Assembly: GCA_049658145.1 (NCBI GenBank)
Contig: JBASOJ010000042.1
Location: 1 to 7,227, forward strand
Direction of reading: 5' to 3'
Source: UBA6100 sp049658145
GTDB lineage: Bacteria; Actinomycetota; Coriobacteriia; Anaerosomatales; Anaerosomataceae
Length of the DNA: 7,227 nucleotides
In this document: positions 1 to 4,935 of the stretch, one piece after another
How the letters are laid out: every line of letters begins with the position of its first letter
Numbering within the stretch: position 1 is the stretch's first letter
The notes under the pieces: model-generated
Databases searched by the model: none
Told to the model about the DNA's origin: nothing
Seen by the model: only the letters and a program-made list of their open reading frames with translations
Program-made: the position numbers and the translations under genes

Positions 1-148
1 GCCCTACTTCCTCGACGTGAACGGACAACCCGGCATCGGGCAGATGGATATGCAGACGGCGACGGTCGGCGTAGTTGGCGGCATTGGCCTCAAGGATGCG
101 TATGGCGCCCGGGGAGAAGTCGTCCGCTACGATGACCGGGTTATCCAT
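1..148 (-). CDS. Hypothetical protein, N-terminal part (cut by window edge)
   Basis: An open minus-strand frame runs from an ATG at 148 off the left edge, giving 49 residues. It begins MDNPVIVADDFSPGAIRILE and continues with LHIHLPDAGLSVHVEEVG, with no stop. The ATG lies 9 nt after the TAG of the next gene upstream (158-334), so the two are probably co-transcribed. Only a weak AGG lies ahead of the start. I see no signal peptide or membrane segment in this part and I do not recognise the family. Codon third positions are GC-rich, like the neighbouring real genes, which is the main support for coding. The opposite-strand frames here are longer but less protein-like. Confidence 0.5.
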   Translation of the reverse strand, partial: MDNPVIVADDFSPGAIRILEANAANYADRRRLHIHLPDAGLSVHVEEVG

Positions 149-157
149 GTTTCGGAC

Positions 158-334
158 CTACGCAAGTGCCCGCTCCGTGTCAGATGGCCTGCCCCGGCCC
201 GCGCTCACTGGTCGAAGCGTGAGCGGTACGGCCGTGGCGCGCACGACGAGCCCATCGCGTGCAGCGTACGCTCCGAGCCCCAACTCGGTCAGACGGACCG
301 CGAGTTCTTCGGCTATGGCCTGCTCTGGCTGCAT
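158..334 (-). CDS. Small hypothetical protein (58 aa)
   Basis: A minus-strand frame from an ATG at 334 to a TAG at 158-160 encodes 58 residues, starting MQPEQAIAEELAVRLTELGL. The first 20 residues look like an amphipathic helix; the rest is short and basic toward the end. A longer form could start at the GTG at 376, which overlaps the TGA of the HNH fragment as GTGA, a common translational-coupling arrangement, and would give 72 residues. The ATG at 334 is preceded by GAGAG about nine bases upstream, so I prefer it only slightly. It sits between the HNH fragment and the partial gene at 1-148 with short gaps, suggesting one transcript. The family is not recognised. Confidence 0.45.
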   Translation of the reverse strand: MQPEQAIAEELAVRLTELGLGAYAARDGLVVRATAVPLTLRPVSAGRGRPSDTERALA

Positions 335-372
335 TATTATCCGCTCTCGCCATATTCGAGCGCGCTGAAATA

Positions 373-700
373 TCACATGTGGACGGAAGAACGCGCAAGT
401 GCTTGCTCGTGGTCGACGCGCTCGATCCGCGCGCGCATCTCATCGAAGTCGGCGGCGCCATTGGTGAGTCCGAAGCTCTCCCATGCGGGCCACGCCGGGC
501 GCGCTGTAGCTCGCAAAGTAGCCGAAGCCCGCGACCGTGTTGTGCGGCGACTTGAGGCGGAAGAGCGGCTCCCTGGGACTGAGCGCGACGAACCTGCCGC
601 CGCCTCCCGACGGCTGCCAGGAGTTCACCTCGTCGACTTCCGGCTGCGCCGCTAAGAAGCGGTACCAGTCGTAGTCGGTGTTCCCGATCAAGCCGCGCAT
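373..700 (-). pseudogene. N-terminal fragment of HNH-type putative restriction endonuclease, frameshifted
   Basis: The frame from the ATG at 700 reads MRGLIGNTDYDWYRFLAAQP, then EVDEVNSWQPSGGG and KSPHNTVAGFGYFASYSA. I recognise this as the conserved N-terminus of a family of roughly 300-residue HNH endonucleases often annotated as putative restriction endonucleases. Near 494-502 the frame breaks. The expected continuation (WPAWESFGLTNGAADFDEMR) is present in another frame and ends at a TGA at 373-375. The conserved text is restored by adding two bases after the SA codons, so a 2-nt deletion fits. Middle and C-terminal HNH parts are absent downstream. It therefore looks like an inactive remnant of about 110 residues. 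The GTG of the next frame overlaps its TGA. A C-terminal remnant of the same family lies at 3007-3381. Confidence 0.8.
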
Positions 701-728
701 GGGCGGGTCGCTTCGGCGTGAGGTGGCT

Positions 729-750
729 TGATGCGAGTGTAGCGCAGGGG
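729..750 (-). promoter_or_regulatory. Promoter-like element upstream of the HNH fragment
   Basis: On the minus strand, GCGCTACACTCGC (733-745) contains a -10-like TACACT (736-741), 36 bases ahead of the ATG at 700. The same 13 bases occur at 6645-6657, 31 bases ahead of the GIY-YIG gene start, and the similarity extends a few bases on both sides. No good -35 box lies 16-18 bases upstream in either copy, so activator dependence or a non-standard promoter is possible. Confidence 0.45.
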
Positions 751-829
751 GGATGCAGGCTCGGGGGTGGGACACTGGCCTCATGGGAGGAACATCGGGG
801 TGTGCACCGCTTGGGCCACCCACGTGCCT

Positions 830-851
830 GATGTGGCGCGGGTGCCACATC
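830..851. repeat. Inverted repeat/hairpin, 8-bp perfect arms
   Basis: GATGTGGC (830-837) and GCCACATC (844-851) are perfect complements separated by six bases. Flanking CAC (821-823) and GTG (852-854) could extend the pairing across a small internal loop. It sits between the terminator of the mazF operon and the promoter-like element of the HNH fragment. It may be a second terminator or a protein-binding site. No T-run follows on either strand. Confidence 0.35.
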
Positions 852-881
852 GTGGAGAGGCGCCTACGCAGCAAGAAGCAC

Positions 882-913
882 GTAGCGCCCCGATCCACGG
901 ATCGAGGCGCTAC
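882..913 (-). terminator. Strong hairpin, probable terminator of the mazF operon
   Basis: GTAGCGCC (882-889) pairs with GGCGCTAC (906-913), and GATC further inside also pairs, with a single C-A mismatch between the two stem parts and a four-base CACG loop. On the minus strand it begins 22 bases after the stop of the small membrane protein gene and is followed by GTGCTTCTTGCT. That pyrimidine-rich stretch is not a full T-run, so intrinsic termination is likely but not certain. Confidence 0.65.
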
Positions 914-934
914 GACTGCACACATGTGAGACTA

Positions 935-1114
935 CTACGCGCGACGAGCACGCCCACGGGTGTGACCTCCCATCAGGGACACGAGCACGAATGCCAGCAG
1001 CATCCACCGCAATTCGGGCTCGGCCGCTGCGGCGTTCCAGGCTGCCACCGCAACGGCGCTCCACACCTCGACCACCTGCTGAACGATGGCCTGAGTCGTC
1101 AGTCCGAACATCAT
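935..1114 (-). CDS. 59-residue single-pass membrane protein coupled to mazF
   Basis: This minus-strand frame starts MMFGLTTQAIVQQVVEVWSA and ends at tandem TAG TAG codons (the first at 935-937). Residues about 36-50 (LRWMLLAFVLVSLMGG) form a short hydrophobic helix, followed by a basic tail, HTRGRARRA. This predicts one membrane segment with the C-terminus in the cytoplasm. An earlier alanine- and valine-rich stretch (residues 18-30) could be a second, weaker helix. GGAGGTGAG directly precedes ATGATG, a near-ideal ribosome-binding site, and the GGAGG is formed by the last codons (CGG AGG) of mazF. Only one base separates the mazF stop from the first ATG, so translation should be coupled. The family is not recognised. 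It could be a third component of the toxin module, a small toxin of its own, or a passenger. Confidence 0.7.
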   Translation of the reverse strand: MMFGLTTQAIVQQVVEVWSAVAVAAWNAAAAEPELRWMLLAFVLVSLMGGHTRGRARRA

Positions 1115-1115
1115 C

Positions 1116-1478
1116 TCACCTCCGCTCGGCGTCGAAGTCGATTACGAGCGCGACTGCCGCCACAACGTCGTCCATATCGTCGGCGCTCAATACGCCGATG
1201 CGCGTGGCGAATCGCTCGAACGCGATTCCGCGCAACTGGAGAACGTCGATGCAACCGTCCTTCTTGAGCCCGTTGGCCGCAGTGGGCTTCACCTCGACGA
1301 GCCACGGATGCACTGATCTGCTCGCCGGTCTGCCCGTAATCGGCGCCACCAACTTGATGGCAAGTACGCCCACATCGTCGGAACTCAAGACCACCACCGG
1401 CCGCTTCTTGTTGATCTCTTGACCGCGCGTGGGGTTGAGATCGGCCCGCCAGATCTCACCGCGTCTCGGGCTATTCAT
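1116..1478 (-). CDS. mazF: MazF/PemK-family toxin (predicted endoribonuclease)
   Basis: Family members cleave single-stranded RNA at short sequences and stall translation. This 120-residue protein has the usual length and the expected order of motifs: RRGEIWRADLNPTRGQEI (residues 5-22), KKRPVVVLS (24-32) with the conserved arginine R26, VAPIT (44-48) with the conserved threonine T48, then GLKKDGCIDVLQLRGI (70-85) including Q81 and R83, and RIGVLS (93-98). All expected catalytic positions appear intact. I chose the ATG at 1478, which overlaps the 3' end of the upstream gene by 8 nt. A longer frame to 1511 would overlap that gene far more. There is little Shine-Dalgarno sequence, so translation is probably coupled to the upstream antitoxin-like gene. 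No separate MazE gene precedes it; the upstream gene's C-terminal tail is the best candidate for the neutralising partner. Confidence 0.92.
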   Translation of the reverse strand: MNSPRRGEIWRADLNPTRGQEINKKRPVVVLSSDDVGVLAIKLVAPITGRPASRSVHPWLVEVKPTAANGLKKDGCIDVLQLRGIAFERFATRIGVLSADDMDDVVAAVALVIDFDAERR

Positions 1479-2658
1479 GCTCGTGGTCCCACTCGCCCAT
1501 GTCAGCGTCAAGCCACGCGCGGTCGATCATGGCGTTGTACTCAGCAGCATGTGCTTCGGCCTGCGCCTTCATGTAGGCCCGGCGCTCGGCCAACGGCAGC
1601 TTCAAGAGCGCGCGCCGGTCGATGTCTTCTGGCGCGGTTCTGTTGCTGCTGGCAGGGATATACTCTGCCAAGCTCTCCCGGGCGATGAGTCCTTCGGCGG
1701 CTGCGCGATGCGCGTGTGTCTCGGCCCACGTGGAGCACTCTCGCGGCTCGTCGCCCGGCTCGTCGGTGCGCCAGCCGGCACGGTTGATGAACATGCACCA
1801 CCACTTGTAGCTTGTCTCATCGATCACCTCGAGATCGCGGAGCCGGTAGAGAACGCCCTGAATGCTCATGCCCCATCGCCTCTTTGCGACGAGAAGCTCG
1901 TCTGCCGTGATTCGATTGCGACGCGCTCCGAACTCGGCGCGAACCGCGTCCGCGGGATAGAGGAAGGCACCGGCGAACAGGCGTGCAGCGGCCTCGTCAT
2001 CAACGCCGTCGGCAACTTGCATGCACAGGTGTCCCAGCTCGTGAGCGTGGCTCATCCGCTGGCGCGCGCGAGATACCTCCCGACGCGCGGCGATGCCGCA
2101 CGCAACGCGCTCGCCATGTTCATCCGTGGCGATGATCGCAAGACCATCGAACTTCCGCTCTGTATCGATGTCGATCAAGTGCACTCCCCTTGACTCCAGT
2201 GTGTCCACGACGTTCGAGATCGGACCGCCGCCCAGGTTCCAGGCACAGCGCAGTTCCCCGGCAGCGTACTCGGCCGCACTGACATCGCTGATGGGCACTT
2301 CGGTGGTACCGAAGGGAAAGCTGCATGCGATTCCAAGCTTGTCTGTGAGTGTCAGCCGACGTTCGAGCTCGAGCTGCACGGTATTCTCGATCGTCTCTCG
2401 TTCCTTCTTGGGCAGCGAGGCGAGCGCGCGGTACGCGACGAGTTGGAAGTGATACTCGGGCTCGGCAATCAGACGAGATGCCTTGATGTCCAGCGCCCGG
2501 GCGAGCGCCAACAACACGGTGGGCCGTGGCATGGCGCGATCGTGTTCATACTTTGAGAGCGCCTGTTTGGTTACAAGGCCGCCCATGCGCTCGACCAGTT
2601 CGTCGAGCGTGTATCCGCGCGCGGTGCGGTACTGGCGCAGACGTGTGCCGATGGACAT
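1471..2658 (-). CDS. XRE repressor - ImmA/IrrE protease fusion with antitoxin-like C-terminal tail
   Basis: A 395-residue protein. Residues 3-60 are an XRE/Cro-like helix-turn-helix (MSIGTRLRQYRTARGYTLDE, then KQALSKYEHDRAMPRPTVLL), expected to bind the operator of its own operon. Residues about 140-300 are an ImmA/IrrE zinc-metallopeptidase domain with HELGH (206-210) and a following EAAARLFAGAFLYP segment whose E223 is the probable third zinc ligand. The typical family end (AAEGLI.RESLAEY, 320-333) is followed by about 58 further residues: DIDRRALLKLPLAERR (346-360), a helical AEAHAAEYNAMIDRAWL stretch and an acidic end (DADMGEWDHEHE). From memory this resembles short MazF-partner antitoxins; that assignment is inference. 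I chose the ATG at 2658 because GGAGGGG lies six bases upstream; an earlier start at 2673 would translate through that site. It overlaps mazF. Confidence 0.88.
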   Translation of the reverse strand: MSIGTRLRQYRTARGYTLDELVERMGGLVTKQALSKYEHDRAMPRPTVLLALARALDIKASRLIAEPEYHFQLVAYRALASLPKKERETIENTVQLELERRLTLTDKLGIACSFPFGTTEVPISDVSAAEYAAGELRCAWNLGGGPISNVVDTLESRGVHLIDIDTERKFDGLAIIATDEHGERVACGIAARREVSRARQRMSHAHELGHLCMQVADGVDDEAAARLFAGAFLYPADAVRAEFGARRNRITADELLVAKRRWGMSIQGVLYRLRDLEVIDETSYKWWCMFINRAGWRTDEPGDEPRECSTWAETHAHRAAAEGLIARESLAEYIPASSNRTAPEDIDRRALLKLPLAERRAYMKAQAEAHAAEYNAMIDRAWLDADMGEWDHEHE

Positions 2659-2673
2659 GATTGACCCCTCCAA

Positions 2674-2712
2674 GGTTGACGCCTGAAACCATCCTAACCT
2701 ATTCTGTCAACC
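2674..2712. promoter_or_regulatory. Inverted repeat in divergent promoter region, candidate XRE operator
   Basis: GGTTGAC (2674-2680) and GTCAACC (2706-2712) are perfect 7-bp inverted arms 25 bases apart, between the divergently transcribed XRE-ImmA and YjzC-like genes. Each arm contains TTGAC, so each overlaps a potential -35 box, facing opposite ways. The minus-strand TTGACA (2705-2710) has no convincing -10 at the right spacing. A dimeric XRE protein binding both arms would regulate both directions; this is inferred. Confidence 0.45.
2676..2705 (+). promoter_or_regulatory. yjzC: Candidate promoter for the YjzC-like gene
   Basis: TTGACG (2676-2681) and TATTCT (2700-2705) are separated by 18 bases, a fair sigma-70-type promoter facing the YjzC-like gene. 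A transcript would start near 2712 and carry a leader of about 35 bases, including the AAGGGGGG ribosome-binding site. The -35 lies within the left arm of the inverted repeat. Confidence 0.4.
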
Positions 2713-2746
2713 ATCTTGCGTGCCTACTTGAAGGGGGGTGAACAAG

Positions 2747-2923
2747 ATGAGCGTAAAGAAGCTGCGCCCTGGTCAGCGCACGCCGGCCTCCGGACAGTAC
2801 GAGGAGGTCGGAGCGCGTGGCGGAAAGACAGGGCACGAGGTGACGTCGGTCAAGGGCAATCCGCTTCCGCCAACCGGCAAGCCGGGAGGTGGCTACGTTC
2901 TCGTCGACAAGACGAAGCACTAG
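2747..2923 (+). CDS. yjzC: YjzC family small protein (58 aa)
   Basis: The 58-residue product begins MSVKKLRPGQRTPASGQYEE and contains GARGGKTGHEVTSVKGNPLP and a closing YVLVDKTKH. This pattern (a PGQ..P.SGQY.EVG.RGG core, then K.G...PPT and a Y.LVDKTK end) is that of the YjzC family, found in Bacillus and many other Gram-positive and environmental bacteria. The function is unknown; the fold is probably a small beta-rich unit. The ATG at 2747 is chosen because AAGGGGGG ends eight bases upstream; an in-frame GTG at 2738 would overlap that site. The gene is alone on the plus strand, divergent from the XRE-ImmA operon, with a hairpin about 23 bases after its stop. It is the best-conserved ordinary gene in this part of the window. 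Confidence 0.85.
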   Translation: MSVKKLRPGQRTPASGQYEEVGARGGKTGHEVTSVKGNPLPPTGKPGGGYVLVDKTKH

Positions 2924-2946
2924 AAGGGATGTCATGAACCGGGGGC

Positions 2947-2980
2947 CTGAGGCCGCGCGGAGTGATTCGAGCGGCCTCAG
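2947..2980 (+). terminator. Hairpin after the YjzC-like gene
   Basis: CTGAGGCCGC (2947-2956) and GCGGCCTCAG (2971-2980) are perfect 10-bp arms with a 14-base loop, 23 bases after the YjzC stop. The plus-strand tail, TTGCATCCTT, has only short T groups. It could act in both directions, because the decayed HNH remnant also reads toward it on the minus strand. Confidence 0.6.
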
Positions 2981-3006
2981 TTGCATCCTTGGAGGGGAGA
3001 GCCTGC

Positions 3007-3381
3007 TCACCCCGCCACACGCTCTCCCCGTGCCACGCGAGCAACTCCCTACTCGGCCGCATCCACTCGGCATCGGGCACAGCCACGCGCCTGTCCCGCC
3101 CGGCGTAGTACGTCCGGCCGTTGTGGAAGTCCTCGGCAAGCGCGTCTAGAGACCTTGAAGCGGTACTCGGGCGTGACCGTCACGTAGCCCAGGTCGAACA
3201 GAGGGGGGATGCCGCTCCTGAACAGCAGACCTCATGCGACGTCGTGCGTGCCGCCGTCGGCGTACGGCATGATGTGCGCCGCCTCGAGCACCGGCAGCGA
3301 GTGCTCACCCGTGACCGCGCACGCCCGGTCGTACGCGTCGAGTACCGACACCCGGAAGATGCCCTGTCCGAGGCGGCAGCG
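3007..3381 (-). pseudogene. Decayed C-terminal part of HNH-type putative restriction endonuclease
   Basis: Directly after the AbiEii stop, in the same frame, the minus strand reads CRLGQGIFRVSVLDAYDR, CAVTGEHSLPVLEAAHIMPY and ADGGTHDV. This is the HNH core of the family whose N-terminus lies at 373-700. It then decays: an in-frame TGA (3232-3234) sits where the family has a conserved N before GLL, the expected D.H before LFD reads SGIPPLFD, and a one-base insertion near 3148-3152 shifts the frame before LAEDFHNGRTYYAG. The rest (DRRVAVPDAEWMRPSRELLA, then WHGESVWRG) matches the family's end. The first histidine (AAHI) remains, but the later catalytic residues are lost, so it is non-functional. 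There is no start codon or N-terminal half; its 5' end is the AbiEii stop codon. Confidence 0.82.
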
Positions 3382-4257
3382 CTACCCACTCCACCTTCGC
3401 TCGGCCGGTAGCCACTCTCCTCGGGCGTCTCCGCGCAGCACGGGCGTCAGAAACGCATCCAGCAGCTCCATCGCGGCGTCGAGGGTCTCAGCCACCAGAC
3501 CCACATCACGCCCCATGCGTCGGAACTCCACGCCCCACCACGCCGGAGGCTCCGGCAACTGCTCGGGAACAGCGTCGGAAGCCCGCGAACCGAATGTCGC
3601 GCGTATCGCCGCCTGAAGAAACGCCGCCTCAAACGGTTGCTGTTCCGCCAGCAGCACGAGATCGACCAGGTCCTTGACCCGGCTGTTGTCGCGGGTCCCA
3701 CGCGATCGCGTGAGAGCGTGGAGCTTCTCGGCAACGTGCTGCACGAGCGGATAGCACGGCACGATGGTGGGCTCAAGGTCGGCAAATGCGAGGAGCGGCG
3801 TGACGGGCAGCTGGTCCGGTGGGGCGGTGACAGGATCATCAAGACCCACATCCACGTGGAAGGTCTCAAAGCTGCGTCCGTCGAGGAGAGCACGCACGGA
3901 CATGCGTGCGCCGCCGTGCATCGGCAGGTGAGATGGTTCTCCAACCTCGAACTCGAACCAATCGCCCAGCCTGGTGCGTGCAGCCGCTAGGAGCATCGCG
4001 TGACTGCTGACGTCGATCGCGAGCAGGAGCAGGTCGATGTCTTTCGTCGCCCGCGCCTGATTCTCCAGTTGCAGCTGTAACGCGAATCCGCCCTTGAGCA
4101 GCCAGCCGTCCGGGCTGGATGCCGCCATTCTCGCCAGCAGCCGGTCGAAAGCGACGGTCATGCGAAGTCTACTGAGAGGCAGGCCCGTGGACCGCGACTC
4201 GGCACGAAGCCGATCCTCCAGCGCCATGCGAAAGGCTGCGCCCGACGCGTACTTCAT
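3382..4257 (-). CDS. abiEii: AbiEii/AbiGii-family nucleotidyltransferase toxin (type IV TA)
   Basis: The 291-residue product has the AbiEii motif order. Residues 53-60 (LLKGGFAL) hold the GG of the nucleotidyltransferase active site, 72-79 (KDIDLLLL) hold the D.D metal-binding pair, and 134-138 (HVDVG) hold a further aspartate. AEKLHALTRSRG (176-187) holds the conserved lysine, and RVKDLVDLVLL (193-203) is the KD..D motif. All look intact, so the enzyme is probably active. AbiEii relatives transfer nucleotides (MenT enzymes act on tRNA) and are bacteriostatic. The ATG at 4257 overlaps the AbiEi TGA as ATGA, the classic arrangement for this bicistronic system; a frame reaching 4890 is only an extension across AbiEi. 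It stops at 3382-3384, directly against the HNH remnant, so its last residues (LPAERRWSG) may be native or partly replaced. Confidence 0.92.
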   Translation of the reverse strand: MKYASGAAFRMALEDRLRAESRSTGLPLSRLRMTVAFDRLLARMAASSPDGWLLKGGFALQLQLENQARATKDIDLLLLAIDVSSHAMLLAAARTRLGDWFEFEVGEPSHLPMHGGARMSVRALLDGRSFETFHVDVGLDDPVTAPPDQLPVTPLLAFADLEPTIVPCYPLVQHVAEKLHALTRSRGTRDNSRVKDLVDLVLLAEQQPFEAAFLQAAIRATFGSRASDAVPEQLPEPPAWWGVEFRRMGRDVGLVAETLDAAMELLDAFLTPVLRGDARGEWLPAERRWSG

Positions 4258-4883
4258 CGGCTCGCCCGCCCCGCCAGCGTCTCGGAGATCACCTGCGCCA
4301 CGCGCCCACCACGTGCCGCCGCCTGCGCCTGAAGGTCCTCCTCGGCGACCATCCCTCTCGTGAGTGCTTCGTCTATTGCGCGAGCGACGTGTTCCGTGGA
4401 CGTTCCGGCGCGTATCACGTCCACGATCGTTCGGGCCACCGTGGTGATCGGCAGTCCGTCGCGGGATGTGACCTCGGAAGGCTCGAGAGGCGTGGTGTGC
4501 ATGCGAATGCCTGTGCGCCGCCGCGAACTGGTTCTCGGTAGGGTGAGATGGATCTCGGACGGCATGATATCGGAGAGGTCGTAGACGTCGAGCGCGCTGT
4601 CGTGAGAGATGACGGCGTCCGGCCCCACCTGAAGCCAGGCGACGTAAAGGTCCTCGCGTGGGGTGCCAGGGTAGCGCGCCATTCGGTACACACCACGGCT
4701 CACGCGGTCGAAGTTGCCCACCGCCGCGTGGTGCGCGACGAGCTGGCGCGAGTAGCCCGCTCCACCCGCCTGCGCCGTGGTGAAGTAGCCGGCTTGCGAC
4801 TCGGCGACAGCAAACAGCGCGTCGGCGTCCGGACTGGCTCCTACGGTGCCTTGGTGTGCGTGATGTCCTGTTTTCTTTGACAT
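4254..4883 (-). CDS. abiEi: AbiEi-family antitoxin/transcriptional repressor (type IV TA)
   Basis: The 209-residue product has an N-terminal winged-helix region (residues about 21-70: DALFAVAESQAGYFTTAQA, then YSRQLVAHH and FDRVSRGVYRMARYP) and an AbiEi C-terminal domain (about 75-155: VGPDAVISHDSALDVYDLSD, SEIHLTLPRT, GLPITTVARTIVDV). In this family the N-terminal domain represses the operon by binding inverted repeats, and the C-terminal domain prevents toxicity without binding the toxin. The ATG at 4883 gives the expected start, with a His- and Lys-rich first ten residues. It has no Shine-Dalgarno site, but a strong promoter ends seven bases upstream. The toxin gene follows with an ATGA overlap. 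The frame continues upstream to 5132 without family similarity, so I discount that extension. Confidence 0.92.
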   Translation of the reverse strand: MSKKTGHHAHQGTVGASPDADALFAVAESQAGYFTTAQAGGAGYSRQLVAHHAAVGNFDRVSRGVYRMARYPGTPREDLYVAWLQVGPDAVISHDSALDVYDLSDIMPSEIHLTLPRTSSRRRTGIRMHTTPLEPSEVTSRDGLPITTVARTIVDVIRAGTSTEHVARAIDEALTRGMVAEEDLQAQAAARGGRVAQVISETLAGRASR

Positions 4884-4890
4884 ACTGCAC

Positions 4891-4919
4891 ACTATCACTC
4901 GATGTGTTCGGCCTGTCAA
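4891..4919 (-). promoter_or_regulatory. Promoter of abiEi-abiEii, leaderless type
   Basis: On the minus strand, TTGACA (4914-4919, perfect -35) and GATAGT (4891-4896, -10) are separated by 17 bases. The -10 ends seven bases before the ATG at 4883, so transcription should start at or beside the A of the start codon, giving an mRNA with no leader. No ribosome-binding site is present, which agrees with this. AbiEi would be expected to repress here. Confidence 0.7.
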
Positions 4920-4935
4920 TCCCTGGTCGGACCCT

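Noticed and set aside
17..655. Long plus-strand frame of 212 codons
   Set aside because: It runs antisense to the HNH fragment and the small minus-strand genes, is rich in Arg, Ala and Ser, and shows no family pattern.
864..1064. 66-codon minus-strand frame across the operon terminator
   Set aside because: It overlaps the small membrane protein gene in another frame, crosses the strong hairpin and has no ribosome-binding site.
1429..2193. Plus-strand frame of 254 codons
   Set aside because: It is a mirror frame of the XRE-ImmA and mazF genes, both of which have clear domain motifs.
2682..2710. Minus-strand promoter from the TTGACA at 2705-2710 for the XRE-ImmA gene
   Set aside because: The -35 is perfect, but hexamers at 15-18 bases spacing (such as TTCAGG) do not resemble a -10 box. 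I kept the site only as part of the inverted repeat.
2699..3139. Minus-strand frame of 146 codons
   Set aside because: It overlaps the YjzC-like gene in antisense and reads the HNH remnant in a wrong frame.
4258..4890. N-terminal extension giving a 502-codon AbiEii
   Set aside because: The extension is an out-of-frame reading of abiEi, Arg- and His-rich. The ATGA overlap at 4254-4257 gives the family-typical start.
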